DNA of 64,000 nucleotides from Lentzea pudingi (lineage in GTDB: Bacteria > Actinomycetota > Actinomycetes > Mycobacteriales > Pseudonocardiaceae). The notes beneath the pieces are model-generated. The model was not told the origin of the DNA. It did not search any database and saw only the letters and a list, made by a program, of their open reading frames with translations. The position numbers and the translations under genes are program-made. Shown here one piece after another: positions 25,344 through 33,538 of the stretch; position 1 is the stretch's first letter; each line of letters starts with the position of its first letter. Location of the stretch: assembly GCF_014646255.1 (NCBI RefSeq), contig NZ_BMNC01000001.1, positions 561,366-625,365 of the forward strand, read 5' to 3'.

Positions 25344-26474
25344 ATGCAGCTCCGTGCCGTGCTCGCCGCCGTCCTCCTGATGTTCACCCTGGTCACGCCC
25401 GCTTCGGCGGCCGAGCCGGGGGAGCTGGTCAGCAGCAGGGAGGTGGCGTGGCACCCGGAACCGCTCCGGCTCCTACCGGCGCCGGTGAAGGCGTACGACA
25501 TCCGCTACCGCTCCACGTCCGCGACGGGCGGGTCGAACGTCGTGTCCGGCATGGTGCTCGTGTCGCCGCTGCCGTGGACCAACGGCCCGCGGCCGATCGT
25601 GGCGTACGCGATGGGCACGCAGGGGATGGGCGACCAGTGCGCGCCGTCGCGGCAGCTGCAGGGCGGTACCGAGGTGGAGATCGCGTTCCTCGCGCACGCC
25701 ATGTTCAAGGGCTGGGCCGTCGCCGTCACCGACTACGAAGGCCTTGGCACGCCAGGGGACCACACCTACGCGGTGTCCCGTTCGGAGGGCCGCGCGCTGC
25801 TCGACGTGGCCCGTGCGGCGAGCGGGGTCCCCGGGTTGTCGGCGGACGCCCCGGTCGGCGTCTTCGGCTACTCCCAGGGCGGTCAGGCCGCGTCTTCCGC
25901 CGCCGAGCAGTGGAAGTCCTACGCGCCTGCGCTGAACGTCGTCGGTGTCGCCGCCGGCGGTGTGCCCGCCGACCTGAACGCGGTCGCGAAGTTCAACGAC
26001 GGCAACGCGGGCTCCGGCCTGGTGTTCGCGGCGGCCGCCGGGTACGCCGCGGCCTACCCCGAGCTGCCGCTGTCGTCGGTGCTCAACGCCCGCGGCACGC
26101 AGGTCATCGACCGGATCCGCGCGGCGTGCGTCGCCGAGATCGCCCTCGTGGCACCATTCACGCGCCTGAACTCGCTGACGACGACGCCGGACGTCATCCA
26201 GGACCCGTTGTGGCAGAAGCGGTTGAAGGAGAACACGCTCGGCTCGGTCAAGCCCGCCGCGCCCGTCTACCTCTACCACGGCACGCTGGACGAGCTGATC
26301 CCGTTCGGTGTCGGGCAGAAGCTGCGCTCGCAGTGGTGCGCGCTGGGCGCCGACGTGCAGTGGACCGCGCTGCCGCTGCTCGGGCACGTCACCGCCGTCA
26401 GCGCGTGGGGCACGAACGCGATGAACTGGCTGGGCGACCGGTTCGCCGGGAAGAGCACTCGTCCCAACTGCTAG
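25344..26474 (+). CDS. Secreted triacylglycerol lipase, LIP (secretory lipase) family
   Basis: 376 residues. The signal peptide MQLRAVLAAVLLMFTLVTPASA ends near residue 23. The mature alpha/beta hydrolase has the nucleophile elbow VFGYSQGGQAA (Ser near 175), an aspartate in YHGTLDELIPFGVGQ near 315 and a histidine in LLGHVTAVSAW near 350, all in the order found in secretory lipases (PF03583). A GTLDELIP loop and a final Cys (TRPNC*) are typical. Its stop codon overlaps the stop of the convergent DUF3291 gene. The substrate could be triglycerides or smaller esters. Confidence 0.85.
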   Translation: MQLRAVLAAVLLMFTLVTPASAAEPGELVSSREVAWHPEPLRLLPAPVKAYDIRYRSTSATGGSNVVSGMVLVSPLPWTNGPRPIVAYAMGTQGMGDQCAPSRQLQGGTEVEIAFLAHAMFKGWAVAVTDYEGLGTPGDHTYAVSRSEGRALLDVARAASGVPGLSADAPVGVFGYSQGGQAASSAAEQWKSYAPALNVVGVAAGGVPADLNAVAKFNDGNAGSGLVFAAAAGYAAAYPELPLSSVLNARGTQVIDRIRAACVAEIALVAPFTRLNSLTTTPDVIQDPLWQKRLKENTLGSVKPAAPVYLYHGTLDELIPFGVGQKLRSQWCALGADVQWTALPLLGHVTAVSAWGTNAMNWLGDRFAGKSTRPNC

Positions 26475-26918
26475 TCAGGGGCGGGGAACCGGCGCCGGAA
26501 CGTGAACGCCTCCGGCGTCGGGCCCTGCCTCACCAGTTCGAGTCTGGCGAGGCCTTCCTCGGTCGTCGGCCGATGCCCGGCCGGCACCCACCACATGACG
26601 TCGAACGCGCTCTCCGGCTCGAACCACTGCCTGGTGCGCTTGAGCGCCTCGAGGTGCACGCCGCTGAAAGCGAACGCCCACAACGTCTCCACCGACTCCC
26701 ACACGCTGAGGTTGAACGCCTCCCGCATCGGGTCGCGGCCGAGCCGCAGCATGTCGTTCGTCATCCGCTCCGAGGTCGGCCGCTCGCGCGTTACCGGGAG
26801 CCTCCTTCGCGAGGTCGTTGATCGCCTCGACCCGGCTCGTGAACCCGCGCATCCTCCAGTGGTCGAACGCCCACCGCCCGGTCGTGATGTTGGCCTGCGC
26901 CAGGTGGAAGGCTCCCAT
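26471..26918 (-). pseudogene. DUF3291-family protein, frameshifted
   Basis: The family sequence is split across two frames. From ATG 26918 one frame reads MGAFHLAQANITTGRWAFDH and continues to INDLAKEAPG. The rest, SVWESVETLWAFAF, RTRQWFEP and MWWVPAGHRPTTEEGLARLE, is in another frame ending at 26471. The break lies near 26797-26808 (after EAPG, around GGTAACGCG). Intact relatives read PGFVWR there, so a small deletion (for example 5 bases) would explain it. Either the gene is inactivated or there is an assembly error. DUF3291 proteins resemble antibiotic-biosynthesis monooxygenase-like folds of unknown function. Confidence 0.8.
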
Positions 26919-26943
26919 GCGCCTACTCTGACATGATCGGCCC

Positions 26944-27873
26944 ATGCGGTGTGTGGTGCTCGACGACTACCAGGGCGTGGCTCTCGCGAACGCCGACTGG
27001 TCCGGCCTCGACGTGACGGTGCTGCGCGACCACCTGCCCGACCCGGCGGCGGAACTGGCCGAGGCCGAGTGCGTCGTGATCATGCGCGAGCGGACCCCTT
27101 TCACGGCCGACCTGTTCGCCCAGCTGCCCCGGTTGAAGCTGCTGATCACCAGCGGCATGCGCAACGCGGCGATCGACCTGGACGCGGCACTCGGGCACGG
27201 CGTCACGGTGTGCGGCACCGGCAGCGCCAAGACCCCGCCGACCGAGCTGACGTGGGCGTTGATCCTCGGCCTCGCCCGCCACCTGGCCGTCGAGAACGCG
27301 GCCTTCCACGCCGGTGGCCGCTGGCAGAGCACCGTCGGCGTCGACCTGGCCGGCCGCACGCTCGGCCTGCTCGGCTTCGGTCACCTCGGCACGGCCGTCG
27401 CGCGCGTCGGCAAGGCGTTCGGCATGGACGTCGTGGCGTGGAGCCAGAACCTCACGGCCGAGCGGGTGGAAGCGGAGGGCGTGCGGCTGGCGTCCGGGTT
27501 GCACGACCTGTTGGCGCAGAGCGACTTCGCGTCCATCCACCTGGTGCTGAGCGACCGGACCCGCGGTCTGGTCGACGCCGCCGCGCTCGCGTGCCTGAAG
27601 CCGACGTCGTTCCTGGTGAACACCTCCCGCGCGGCCATCGTGGACGGCCCCGCGCTGCTGGAGACGCTGCGGGAGAAGAGGATCGCCGGTGCGGGCCTCG
27701 ACGTGTTCGAGGTCGAGCCGCTGCCGCTGACCGACGAGCTGCGGACGTTGCCCAACGTCCTGGCGACCCCGCACCTCGGGTACGTCACCGAGGCGAACTA
27801 CCGCACGTACTTCACCGAGGCCGTCGAGGACATCCACGCCTTCGTCAGGGGTGAACCGATCCGGGAACTGTAG
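26944..27873 (+). CDS. D-2-hydroxyacid dehydrogenase (phosphoglycerate-dehydrogenase-like)
   Basis: 309 residues of the D-isomer-specific 2-hydroxyacid dehydrogenase family. The NAD-binding motif is LLGFGHLGTAVARVG near residue 140. The catalytic trio is present: Arg in VNTSRAAIVDG near 222, Glu in GLDVFEVEPLP near 255 and His in PHLGYVTEANY near 277. A KTPPTELTWALILGLARH helix is family-typical. It lies 25 bases from the divergent DUF3291 start. The substrate (glyoxylate/hydroxypyruvate, phosphoglycerate or another 2-keto acid) cannot be chosen. Confidence 0.85.
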   Translation: MRCVVLDDYQGVALANADWSGLDVTVLRDHLPDPAAELAEAECVVIMRERTPFTADLFAQLPRLKLLITSGMRNAAIDLDAALGHGVTVCGTGSAKTPPTELTWALILGLARHLAVENAAFHAGGRWQSTVGVDLAGRTLGLLGFGHLGTAVARVGKAFGMDVVAWSQNLTAERVEAEGVRLASGLHDLLAQSDFASIHLVLSDRTRGLVDAAALACLKPTSFLVNTSRAAIVDGPALLETLREKRIAGAGLDVFEVEPLPLTDELRTLPNVLATPHLGYVTEANYRTYFTEAVEDIHAFVRGEPIREL

Positions 27874-27880
27874 CGACCGG

Positions 27881-27898
27881 TTACTTACCGGTAGTAAG
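27881..27898. promoter_or_regulatory. Imperfect inverted repeat before the SRPBCC gene
   Basis: TTACTTACCGGTAGTAAG is a near-palindrome; removing one T would give a perfect TTACTACCGGTAGTAA. It occupies the 34-base gap between the dehydrogenase stop and ATG 27908, so a repressor bound there would block the SRPBCC gene. Confidence 0.4.
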
Positions 27899-27907
27899 TT
27901 CTGGCGC

Positions 27908-28363
27908 ATGACGCCGGACGCCTCCGCGCACATCGATGTCGCGGCCTCGCCGCAGCGGGTGTTCGAGCTGGTCAGCGACCTTCGCGGGCTGGGTGAGTGC
28001 GCCGAGGAGTACTCGGGCGGCACGTGGCTGAACGCGTCCGGGCCGCAGGTCGGTGCCCGATTCCGCGGCATCAACAAGCGCGGCTGGCGGATCTGGCCGA
28101 CGACCTCCACGGTGACCGACTGCTCCGCGACGAGGTTCGCGTTCGAGGTGAAGTCGCTGGGGATGGCCGTGTCGCGCTGGCAGTACGACATCGAGGCGAC
28201 GAGCGAGGGCTGCCGCGTCACCGAGTCGACGTGGGACCGCAGGCCTGGGTGGTACGTGCCGATCACGCGGCTGGCGACCGGGGTGCGCGACCGCGCCGTG
28301 ACGAACCAGCGCAACATCGAGGCCACGTTGCTGCGGCTGAAGCGCGCCGCCGAGTCCGTCTGA
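27908..28363 (+). CDS. SRPBCC (polyketide cyclase/dehydrase-like) protein
   Basis: 151 residues. It starts MTPDASAHIDVAASPQRVFE and has the helix-grip pattern of START-like proteins: VFELVSDLRG near residue 20, VGARFRGINKRG near 50, VTDCSATRFAFEVK near 70 and a C-terminal helix NIEATLLRLKRAAE. This is the 'polyketide cyclase 2' type of actinomycetes, which binds hydrophobic ligands in its cavity. The ligand is unknown. An inverted repeat precedes it and a hairpin terminator follows. Confidence 0.8.
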   Translation: MTPDASAHIDVAASPQRVFELVSDLRGLGECAEEYSGGTWLNASGPQVGARFRGINKRGWRIWPTTSTVTDCSATRFAFEVKSLGMAVSRWQYDIEATSEGCRVTESTWDRRPGWYVPITRLATGVRDRAVTNQRNIEATLLRLKRAAESV

Positions 28364-28446
28364 CAATCAGACAGAACCGCTCACTTTTAAACACTCCCGC
28401 ACACGGTGCCCGACCGGTGTTCGACGGCTGTGAGCTGCAGACATCG

Positions 28447-28472
28447 GAGGACCGGAACTAGAACCGGTCCTC
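28447..28472 (+). terminator. Hairpin terminator after the SRPBCC gene
   Basis: GAGGACCGG (28447-28455) pairs with CCGGTCCTC (28464-28472) across an 8-base loop and is followed by a pyrimidine run. It separates the SRPBCC gene from the polysaccharide operon promoter. The rest of the 231-base gap holds that promoter and operator and nothing else I recognise. Confidence 0.6.
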
Positions 28473-28522
28473 TCCTCCCGTTGAAACGCTGTCATCAGCG
28501 TGGGAACGTGCTCGAACGACGG

Positions 28523-28551
28523 TTGACATGCCCGAAACACCAGCGTCTAAT
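28523..28551 (+). promoter_or_regulatory. Sigma70-like promoter of the polysaccharide-utilisation operon
   Basis: A consensus TTGACA (28523-28528) is separated by 17 bases from TCTAAT (28546-28551). Transcription would start near 28558, right at the palindromic operator and about 37 bases before the first start codon. Confidence 0.65.
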
Positions 28552-28562
28552 CCTCGTCAAAT

Positions 28563-28574
28563 ATCCTATAGGAT
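28563..28574. promoter_or_regulatory. Probable GntR-family operator
   Basis: ATCCTATAGGAT is a perfect 12-base palindrome, 11 bases after the -10 element. It has the AT-centred form of FadR/FCD-type GntR sites. The last gene of this operon encodes an FCD-type GntR protein, the likely repressor. Confidence 0.65.
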
Positions 28575-28594
28575 CAAAGGTCCGAGGAGTTGGC

Positions 28595-29683
28595 GTGGCA
28601 AAGGTCCGACGTGCCGAGGCGTTCCAGGTGGACGTTCCCGTGGAGACTCTGCGCACCGACGCGGTCCAGCAGTTCATCAAGCAGGAGACCGTCTTCGTCG
28701 AGATCGAGACCGACGACGGGCTCACCGGGCTCGGCTACGCCTACACCATCGGCACGGGCGGCAGCTCGGTCCTCGCCCTCCTGAAGGACCACCTGCTGCC
28801 GCGCCTCGCCAACGCCGACACCCGCCGGATCGAGCACATCTGGCGTGACCTCTTCGCGTACACGCGGTCCACCACGGTCGGCGCGATCACATCGCTCGCG
28901 CTCGCCGCCGTGGACACCGCGTTGTGGGACCTGCGGTGCCTGCGAGCTCAGGAACCGTTGTGGCGCATGGCAGGTGGCTTCAGACAGGAAGTCCCGCTGT
29001 ACGACACCGAGGGCGGCTGGCTGCACCTGAGCACCGAGGACCTGGTCGCGGGCGCCAAGGAGACGGCCGCGCAGGGCTGGCAGGGCATCAAGGTGAAGGT
29101 CGGCAAGCCCGACCTGACCGAGGACGTCGAACGCCTGGAAGCCGTCCGGGCGGCGGTGGGTGAGCGGTTCGCGATCATGGTGGACGCCAACCAGTCCCTG
29201 ACGGCGGCCGAGGCGATCCGGCGCGCGGACGCGTTCCGGGGCGTCAGCCTCACCTGGCTCGAGGAACCGCTGCCGGCCGACGACGTGAGCGGGCACGAGC
29301 GCCTCGCCAAGACCACCAGCATCCCGATCGCGGTGGGGGAGTCGCTGTACTCCGTGGCTCAGTTTCGCGAGTACCTCGAACGCGGCGCCGCCTCGATCAT
29401 CCAGGTCGACGCCGCACGGATCGGTGGCATCACGCCGTTCCTCAAGGTCGCGCACGTCGCCGAGGCGTTCAACGCCGACGTGTGCCCGCACTTCCTGATG
29501 GAGCTGCACGTGAGCCTCGCGGCCGCGCTGCCCAACGGGAAGTTCGTCGAGCACATCCCGCAGCTGCGCGGGATCACCAAGAGCGAGATGAACGTCCGCA
29601 ACGGACACGCGCTCGCCCCGGACGCACCAGGTCTCGGCATCGACTGGGACCGCGACGCGATGGAAGACCTTCGGGTCGCCTGA
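28595..29683 (+). CDS. Enolase-superfamily acid-sugar dehydratase (mandelate racemase group)
   Basis: 362 residues from GTG 28595, preceded by GAGGAG (28584-28589). The capping domain (1-120) leads into a (beta/alpha)7-beta barrel with the KxK base motif GIKVKVGK near 167, metal ligands in MVDANQ near 195, EEP near 221 and GES near 247, an Asp in QVDAARIGG near 270 and a His in CPHFLMELH near 298. The Lys plus His/Asp dyad is the mandelate-racemase arrangement used by acid-sugar dehydratases (galactarate, galactonate, fuconate and others). The neighbouring GH27 and GH95 enzymes suggest a galactose- or fucose-derived acid. The exact substrate is open. Confidence 0.8.
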   Translation: MAKVRRAEAFQVDVPVETLRTDAVQQFIKQETVFVEIETDDGLTGLGYAYTIGTGGSSVLALLKDHLLPRLANADTRRIEHIWRDLFAYTRSTTVGAITSLALAAVDTALWDLRCLRAQEPLWRMAGGFRQEVPLYDTEGGWLHLSTEDLVAGAKETAAQGWQGIKVKVGKPDLTEDVERLEAVRAAVGERFAIMVDANQSLTAAEAIRRADAFRGVSLTWLEEPLPADDVSGHERLAKTTSIPIAVGESLYSVAQFREYLERGAASIIQVDAARIGGITPFLKVAHVAEAFNADVCPHFLMELHVSLAAALPNGKFVEHIPQLRGITKSEMNVRNGHALAPDAPGLGIDWDRDAMEDLRVA

Positions 29684-29714
29684 AACACCGCCGGAAAATC
29701 ACAAAGGAGTGGTC

Positions 29715-31670
29715 TTGAGAGCGTTAGGTGTCGTTGCCGGCCTGCTCGCGTCGCTGATCGCGGTCCCGGCAGCTGTGGCCCAAGCACCCCAGGTGCAGCA
29801 GACCGCGGCCAAGGCCGAGAAGCCGTACATGGGCTGGAGCAGCTGGACGTTGCAGGCGACCAACTACCCCGGGGTGAACCCGGACGGTCCCGCCAGCTGG
29901 CTGAACGAGAAGAACGTGCTGGCACAGGCGGACGTGCTGGCCGCGAGGTTCAAGAAGGCTGGCTACGACCACGTGAATGTCGACGCGGGCTGGCTCGGCT
30001 CGTTCGACGAGTACGGGCGCCCGGTCGTGGACGCGAAGAAGTTTCCGCGCGGCTTCAAGTGGCTCGGCGAGTACATCCACGGCAAGGGCCTGAAGTTCGG
30101 CTCGTACCTCGCCGTGGGCCTCGACCCCAAGGCGTACAACGACGGCAAGACGCCGATCTTCAACGCGCCTGGCTGCACCACCAAGGACGTCGTCTACCCC
30201 GACCTGCGCAAGACGAACGGGTGGGACTCGGCCTACAAGATGGACTTCGCGAACCCGTGCTCGCAGAAGTACGTCGACTCCCTGGCGCAGACGCTCGCGG
30301 GCTGGGGCGTCGACTTCCTCAAGCTCGACGGCGTCGGCCCCGGCAGCTTCCGCGGCGGTGAGCGCTACGACAACACCACCGACGTGAAGGCGTGGAACTC
30401 CGCGCTCAAGAGCACCGGCCGTCCCATCGAGTTCCTCATCTCGTGGGCGCTGAGCCACCGCTACGCCGACGTGTGGAAGGCCAACACGAACGGCTGGCGC
30501 GTCGACACCGACGTCGAGTGCTACTGCGACACGCTCGTCACCTGGAACCAGTCGGTGAAGCAGCGCTGGAACGACGTCGTGCAGTGGATCGACGACGCGG
30601 GTCCCGGCCACTGGAACAACCTCGACAGCGTCGCGGTCGGCAACGGCCAGATGGACGGCCTCACCGAGGCCGAGCGCCAGAGCTACATGACGTTGTGGTC
30701 GATCTCGTCCTCGCCGCTCTACATCGGCGACGACCTCACCAAGATCGACGACTTCGGTTACAGGTTGCTGACCAACAACGAGGTCATCGCCATCAACCAG
30801 GCCGGCGTCCCGGCCCGTCCGGTCGACCAGACCTCGGACCAGCAGGTCTGGTACGCCCGCAACCGCGACGGCAGCTACACCGTGGCGTTGTTCAACCTCG
30901 GCTCCAAGCCCGCGAAGGTGACGGCCGACTTCGACCAGCTCGGCATCAGGGGCAACGCGAAGGTCCGCGACGTGTGGGCTCGCAAGGACATCGGCCAGAA
31001 GTCCGGTTCCATCACGGAAGACCTGCCGGTGCACGGCTCGAAGTTGTTCACCGTCACGCCGCGCGGTTCGGTCGCGCCCGGTGTCGTGCAGGGCACCGCC
31101 GCCACCCCGACCAGCGTGTCCCTGAAGTGGTACGGCAAGTCCGGCGTCCGTTACGACGTTTACGCGGGCAACAAGAAGGTCGCCACGACCACCGACACCA
31201 AGGTGACCGTCACCGGTCTCACCCCGGCGACCTCCTACGAGTTCACGGTCGTGCAGAACGGCGCCCGCTCCCAGGCCGTGAACTACGTGACGCCGCAGGA
31301 AAGCGTGACGTACGAGGCGGAGAAGGGCAGCCCCGGCGGAGGCGCGACCGTCTACGGCTGCGCGTGCTCGGGCGGCAGCAAGGTCGGCTACATCGGCGGC
31401 AGCGGCAACATCACGATGCCCACGGTCGTGGCACCGCTTGAGGGCACCTACCTCGTCGAGCTGGCCTACATCTCCGCCGACGCCAGCAGGACCGGCATCG
31501 TCACGGTCAACGGCACCAGCTTCAAGCTGCCCGTCGCCGGCTCCAACGACGACGACTGGAACACGCCGCAGAAGATGACCGTGCCCGTCTACCTGTTGAA
31601 GGGCAACAACACCATCCGGATCGGCAACCCGGACGACTCCGTGTTCGACGTCGACAGCATCCGCGTCTAG
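29715..31670 (+). CDS. Secreted GH27 alpha-galactosidase with FnIII and CBM35-like domains
   Basis: About 651 residues. GGAG (29706-29709) favours TTG 29715 over the in-frame GTG 29709, which lies within the ribosome site. A signal peptide runs to AVAQA near residue 23. The GH27 barrel has YMGWSSWTLQATNY, HVNVDAGW, the nucleophile FLKLDGVGP (Asp near 200) and an acid/base region VDTDVECYCDT near 265. A beta-sandwich, an FnIII domain (VSLKWYGKSGVRYDVYAG) and a C-terminal CBM35-like module (VTYEAEKGSPGGGA, ending FDVDSIRV) follow. It releases terminal alpha-galactose, or alpha-N-acetyl or arabinopyranosyl units, outside the cell. A rare TTA is its fourth codon. Confidence 0.9.
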   Translation: MRALGVVAGLLASLIAVPAAVAQAPQVQQTAAKAEKPYMGWSSWTLQATNYPGVNPDGPASWLNEKNVLAQADVLAARFKKAGYDHVNVDAGWLGSFDEYGRPVVDAKKFPRGFKWLGEYIHGKGLKFGSYLAVGLDPKAYNDGKTPIFNAPGCTTKDVVYPDLRKTNGWDSAYKMDFANPCSQKYVDSLAQTLAGWGVDFLKLDGVGPGSFRGGERYDNTTDVKAWNSALKSTGRPIEFLISWALSHRYADVWKANTNGWRVDTDVECYCDTLVTWNQSVKQRWNDVVQWIDDAGPGHWNNLDSVAVGNGQMDGLTEAERQSYMTLWSISSSPLYIGDDLTKIDDFGYRLLTNNEVIAINQAGVPARPVDQTSDQQVWYARNRDGSYTVALFNLGSKPAKVTADFDQLGIRGNAKVRDVWARKDIGQKSGSITEDLPVHGSKLFTVTPRGSVAPGVVQGTAATPTSVSLKWYGKSGVRYDVYAGNKKVATTTDTKVTVTGLTPATSYEFTVVQNGARSQAVNYVTPQESVTYEAEKGSPGGGATVYGCACSGGSKVGYIGGSGNITMPTVVAPLEGTYLVELAYISADASRTGIVTVNGTSFKLPVAGSNDDDWNTPQKMTVPVYLLKGNNTIRIGNPDDSVFDVDSIRV

Positions 31671-31687
31671 GACCAGGAGGTGCCGTG

Positions 31688-32647
31688 GTGACAACCTTGC
31701 AGGACAACAGCGCCCAGGTCGTGCGTGGACCTGCCACCACGGCGCCTCCGCCCCCACTCAGGCGCAAAGGCCCTGCCTCGCGCCGCAACGACACGTGGGT
31801 CGCGTGGCTGCTCGTCACGCCCGCCGTCCTCGGGTTCGGCGTTTTCTTCGCCTACCCGATGCTGCGCGGCGTCTACCTGAGCTTCACCGATTTCCACATC
31901 CTCAGCCCACCCGTGTGGACGGGTCTCGAGAACATCCGGGAACTGCTCAACGACAACAGGTTCTGGCACTCGCTCGGCGTCACGGCGTACTTCGTCGTGC
32001 TGACCGTGGTGCTGGGCATCGGTGTCTCGCTGCTCACCGCCGTCGTGTTGCACCGACTGGGGGTCGGCACGACGGTGCGCGGGCTGATGATCCTGCCGTT
32101 CCTCATCTCCGGCGTCGTCACGGCGCTGGTGTGGACGTGGATGCTCGACCCGCAGCTCGGCATCGTGAACCAGCTGATCACGTGGGTCACCGGCGAGCCG
32201 GTCATGTTCTTCAGCTCGGACGCGTGGGCGGTGCCGACGCTGGCCGCGCTGAACGTGTGGAAGTCCATGGGCTACAACGCCGTCCTCATCTTCGCGGGAC
32301 TGCAGACGATCCCCGCGACGATCTACGAGGCCGGCCGGATCGACGGGGCGTCGGAGTTCCAGATGTTCCGCTCGCTGACGCTGCCGCTGCTGCGGCCGAT
32401 CCTGGTGATGGTGGTGATCCTCAACGTCATCAACGCGACCCAGATCTTCGACATCGTCCAGGTCAGCACCAAGGGCGGTCCGGCGGACGCGTCGCTGGTG
32501 CTGCAGATGTACATCTACGACAAGGCGTTCGGCCAGTTCGACTTCGGTTACGCCGCGACGATGTCGCTCGCCCTGTTCCTGATGCTCGTCGCGGTGACCT
32601 TCACGCAGATGCGGATGGCCCGTGCCGGCGAGTCCGACACCGACTGA
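31688..32647 (+). CDS. Sugar ABC transporter permease (MalF/UgpA-type)
   Basis: About 319 residues and six transmembrane helices after a Pro/Arg-rich N-terminus. The cytoplasmic EAA loop reads EAGRIDGASEFQMFRSLTLP near residue 215, the contact point for the ATPase. AGGAGG (31675-31680) is seven bases from GTG 31688, a better start than GTG 31685. It pairs with the next gene and the binding protein to form a CUT1-type oligosaccharide importer. No ATPase is encoded here, so a shared MsiK-type subunit is inferred. Confidence 0.9.
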   Translation: MTTLQDNSAQVVRGPATTAPPPPLRRKGPASRRNDTWVAWLLVTPAVLGFGVFFAYPMLRGVYLSFTDFHILSPPVWTGLENIRELLNDNRFWHSLGVTAYFVVLTVVLGIGVSLLTAVVLHRLGVGTTVRGLMILPFLISGVVTALVWTWMLDPQLGIVNQLITWVTGEPVMFFSSDAWAVPTLAALNVWKSMGYNAVLIFAGLQTIPATIYEAGRIDGASEFQMFRSLTLPLLRPILVMVVILNVINATQIFDIVQVSTKGGPADASLVLQMYIYDKAFGQFDFGYAATMSLALFLMLVAVTFTQMRMARAGESDTD

Positions 32648-32656
32648 GGAGGCCCG

Positions 32657-33538
32657 GTGAACCTCTCCATGAAGCTCGGCAGGGGCGTCGCCTGGGGCTA
32701 CCTGGTCGTCGTGCTGCTGGTCACGATCTTCCCGTTCTACTGGATCGTGCGGACCGCGCTGTCCGACAACTTCGCGATGTCGACCGACCCGTCCTCGTTG
32801 CTGCCGGTGCACTTCACGTGGGGCCCGTTCAAACGCGCGCTCGGCCTCGCGACGCCCGCCGAGGCGGCGGCCGAGGGTGGCTCCGATGCCAAGATCGACC
32901 TGGCTCTGGCGCTGTGGAACTCCATTGTGTACGCGGGAGTTCTGACGCTGCTCACCGTTGTCTTCTCCGCGTTGGCCGCCTACGCGTTCGCCCGGCTGCA
33001 GTGGAAGGGCCGAGAGCTCGTGTTCGGCGTGCTGCTGACGGCGCTCATGGTGCCGTCGGTGTTCACGCTGCTGCCGAACTTCGTGCTGATGAAGGACCTG
33101 GGGCTGCTCAACAGCTTCGGCGGCATGATCCTGCCGGGCGCGTTCTTCTCCGCGTTCAACATCTTCTTCCTGCGGCAGTTCATGCTCGGGCTCTCCAACG
33201 AGGTCGAGGAGGCCGCGATCATCGACGGCGCCGGGCCGCTCCGCGTGTGCTTCCGAATAGTGCTGCCGATGAGCGTCGCGCCGATGGCGACCCTGACGCT
33301 GCTGCAGTTCATCACCACCTGGAACGACTACTTCTGGCCGTTGCTCGTCACCAACGACGAGTCGGTCCGTCCGCTCACCCTCGCGCTCGCGGTGTTCAAG
33401 CAGTCCTCACCGCAGGCGTCGCTGGACTGGGCGGGCCTGATGGCGGCGACGCTGGTCGCGGCGCTGCCGATGTTGCTGCTGTTCGTGGTCTTCGGGCGGC
33501 GGCTGGTCAACTCCATCGGCTTCACGGGGATCAAGTGA
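32657..33538 (+). CDS. Sugar ABC transporter permease (MalG/UgpE-type)
   Basis: 293 residues with six transmembrane helices and the EAA loop EEAAIIDGAGPLRVCFRIVLP near residue 195. Near residues 55-95 it carries an insertion between helices 1 and 2 (PAEAAAEGGSDAKIDLA) that is longer than usual for the family. GTG 32657 is preceded by GAGGAGG. The gene begins nine bases after the first permease stop, and its stop overlaps the GH95 start (GTGA). Confidence 0.9.
   Translation: MNLSMKLGRGVAWGYLVVVLLVTIFPFYWIVRTALSDNFAMSTDPSSLLPVHFTWGPFKRALGLATPAEAAAEGGSDAKIDLALALWNSIVYAGVLTLLTVVFSALAAYAFARLQWKGRELVFGVLLTALMVPSVFTLLPNFVLMKDLGLLNSFGGMILPGAFFSAFNIFFLRQFMLGLSNEVEEAAIIDGAGPLRVCFRIVLPMSVAPMATLTLLQFITTWNDYFWPLLVTNDESVRPLTLALAVFKQSSPQASLDWAGLMAATLVAALPMLLLFVVFGRRLVNSIGFTGIK

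Noticed and set aside
31795..33534. In-frame upstream extension of the GH95 gene
   Set aside because: It overlaps both permease genes and is low-complexity. GH95 similarity begins at the GTG 33535 that overlaps the permease stop.
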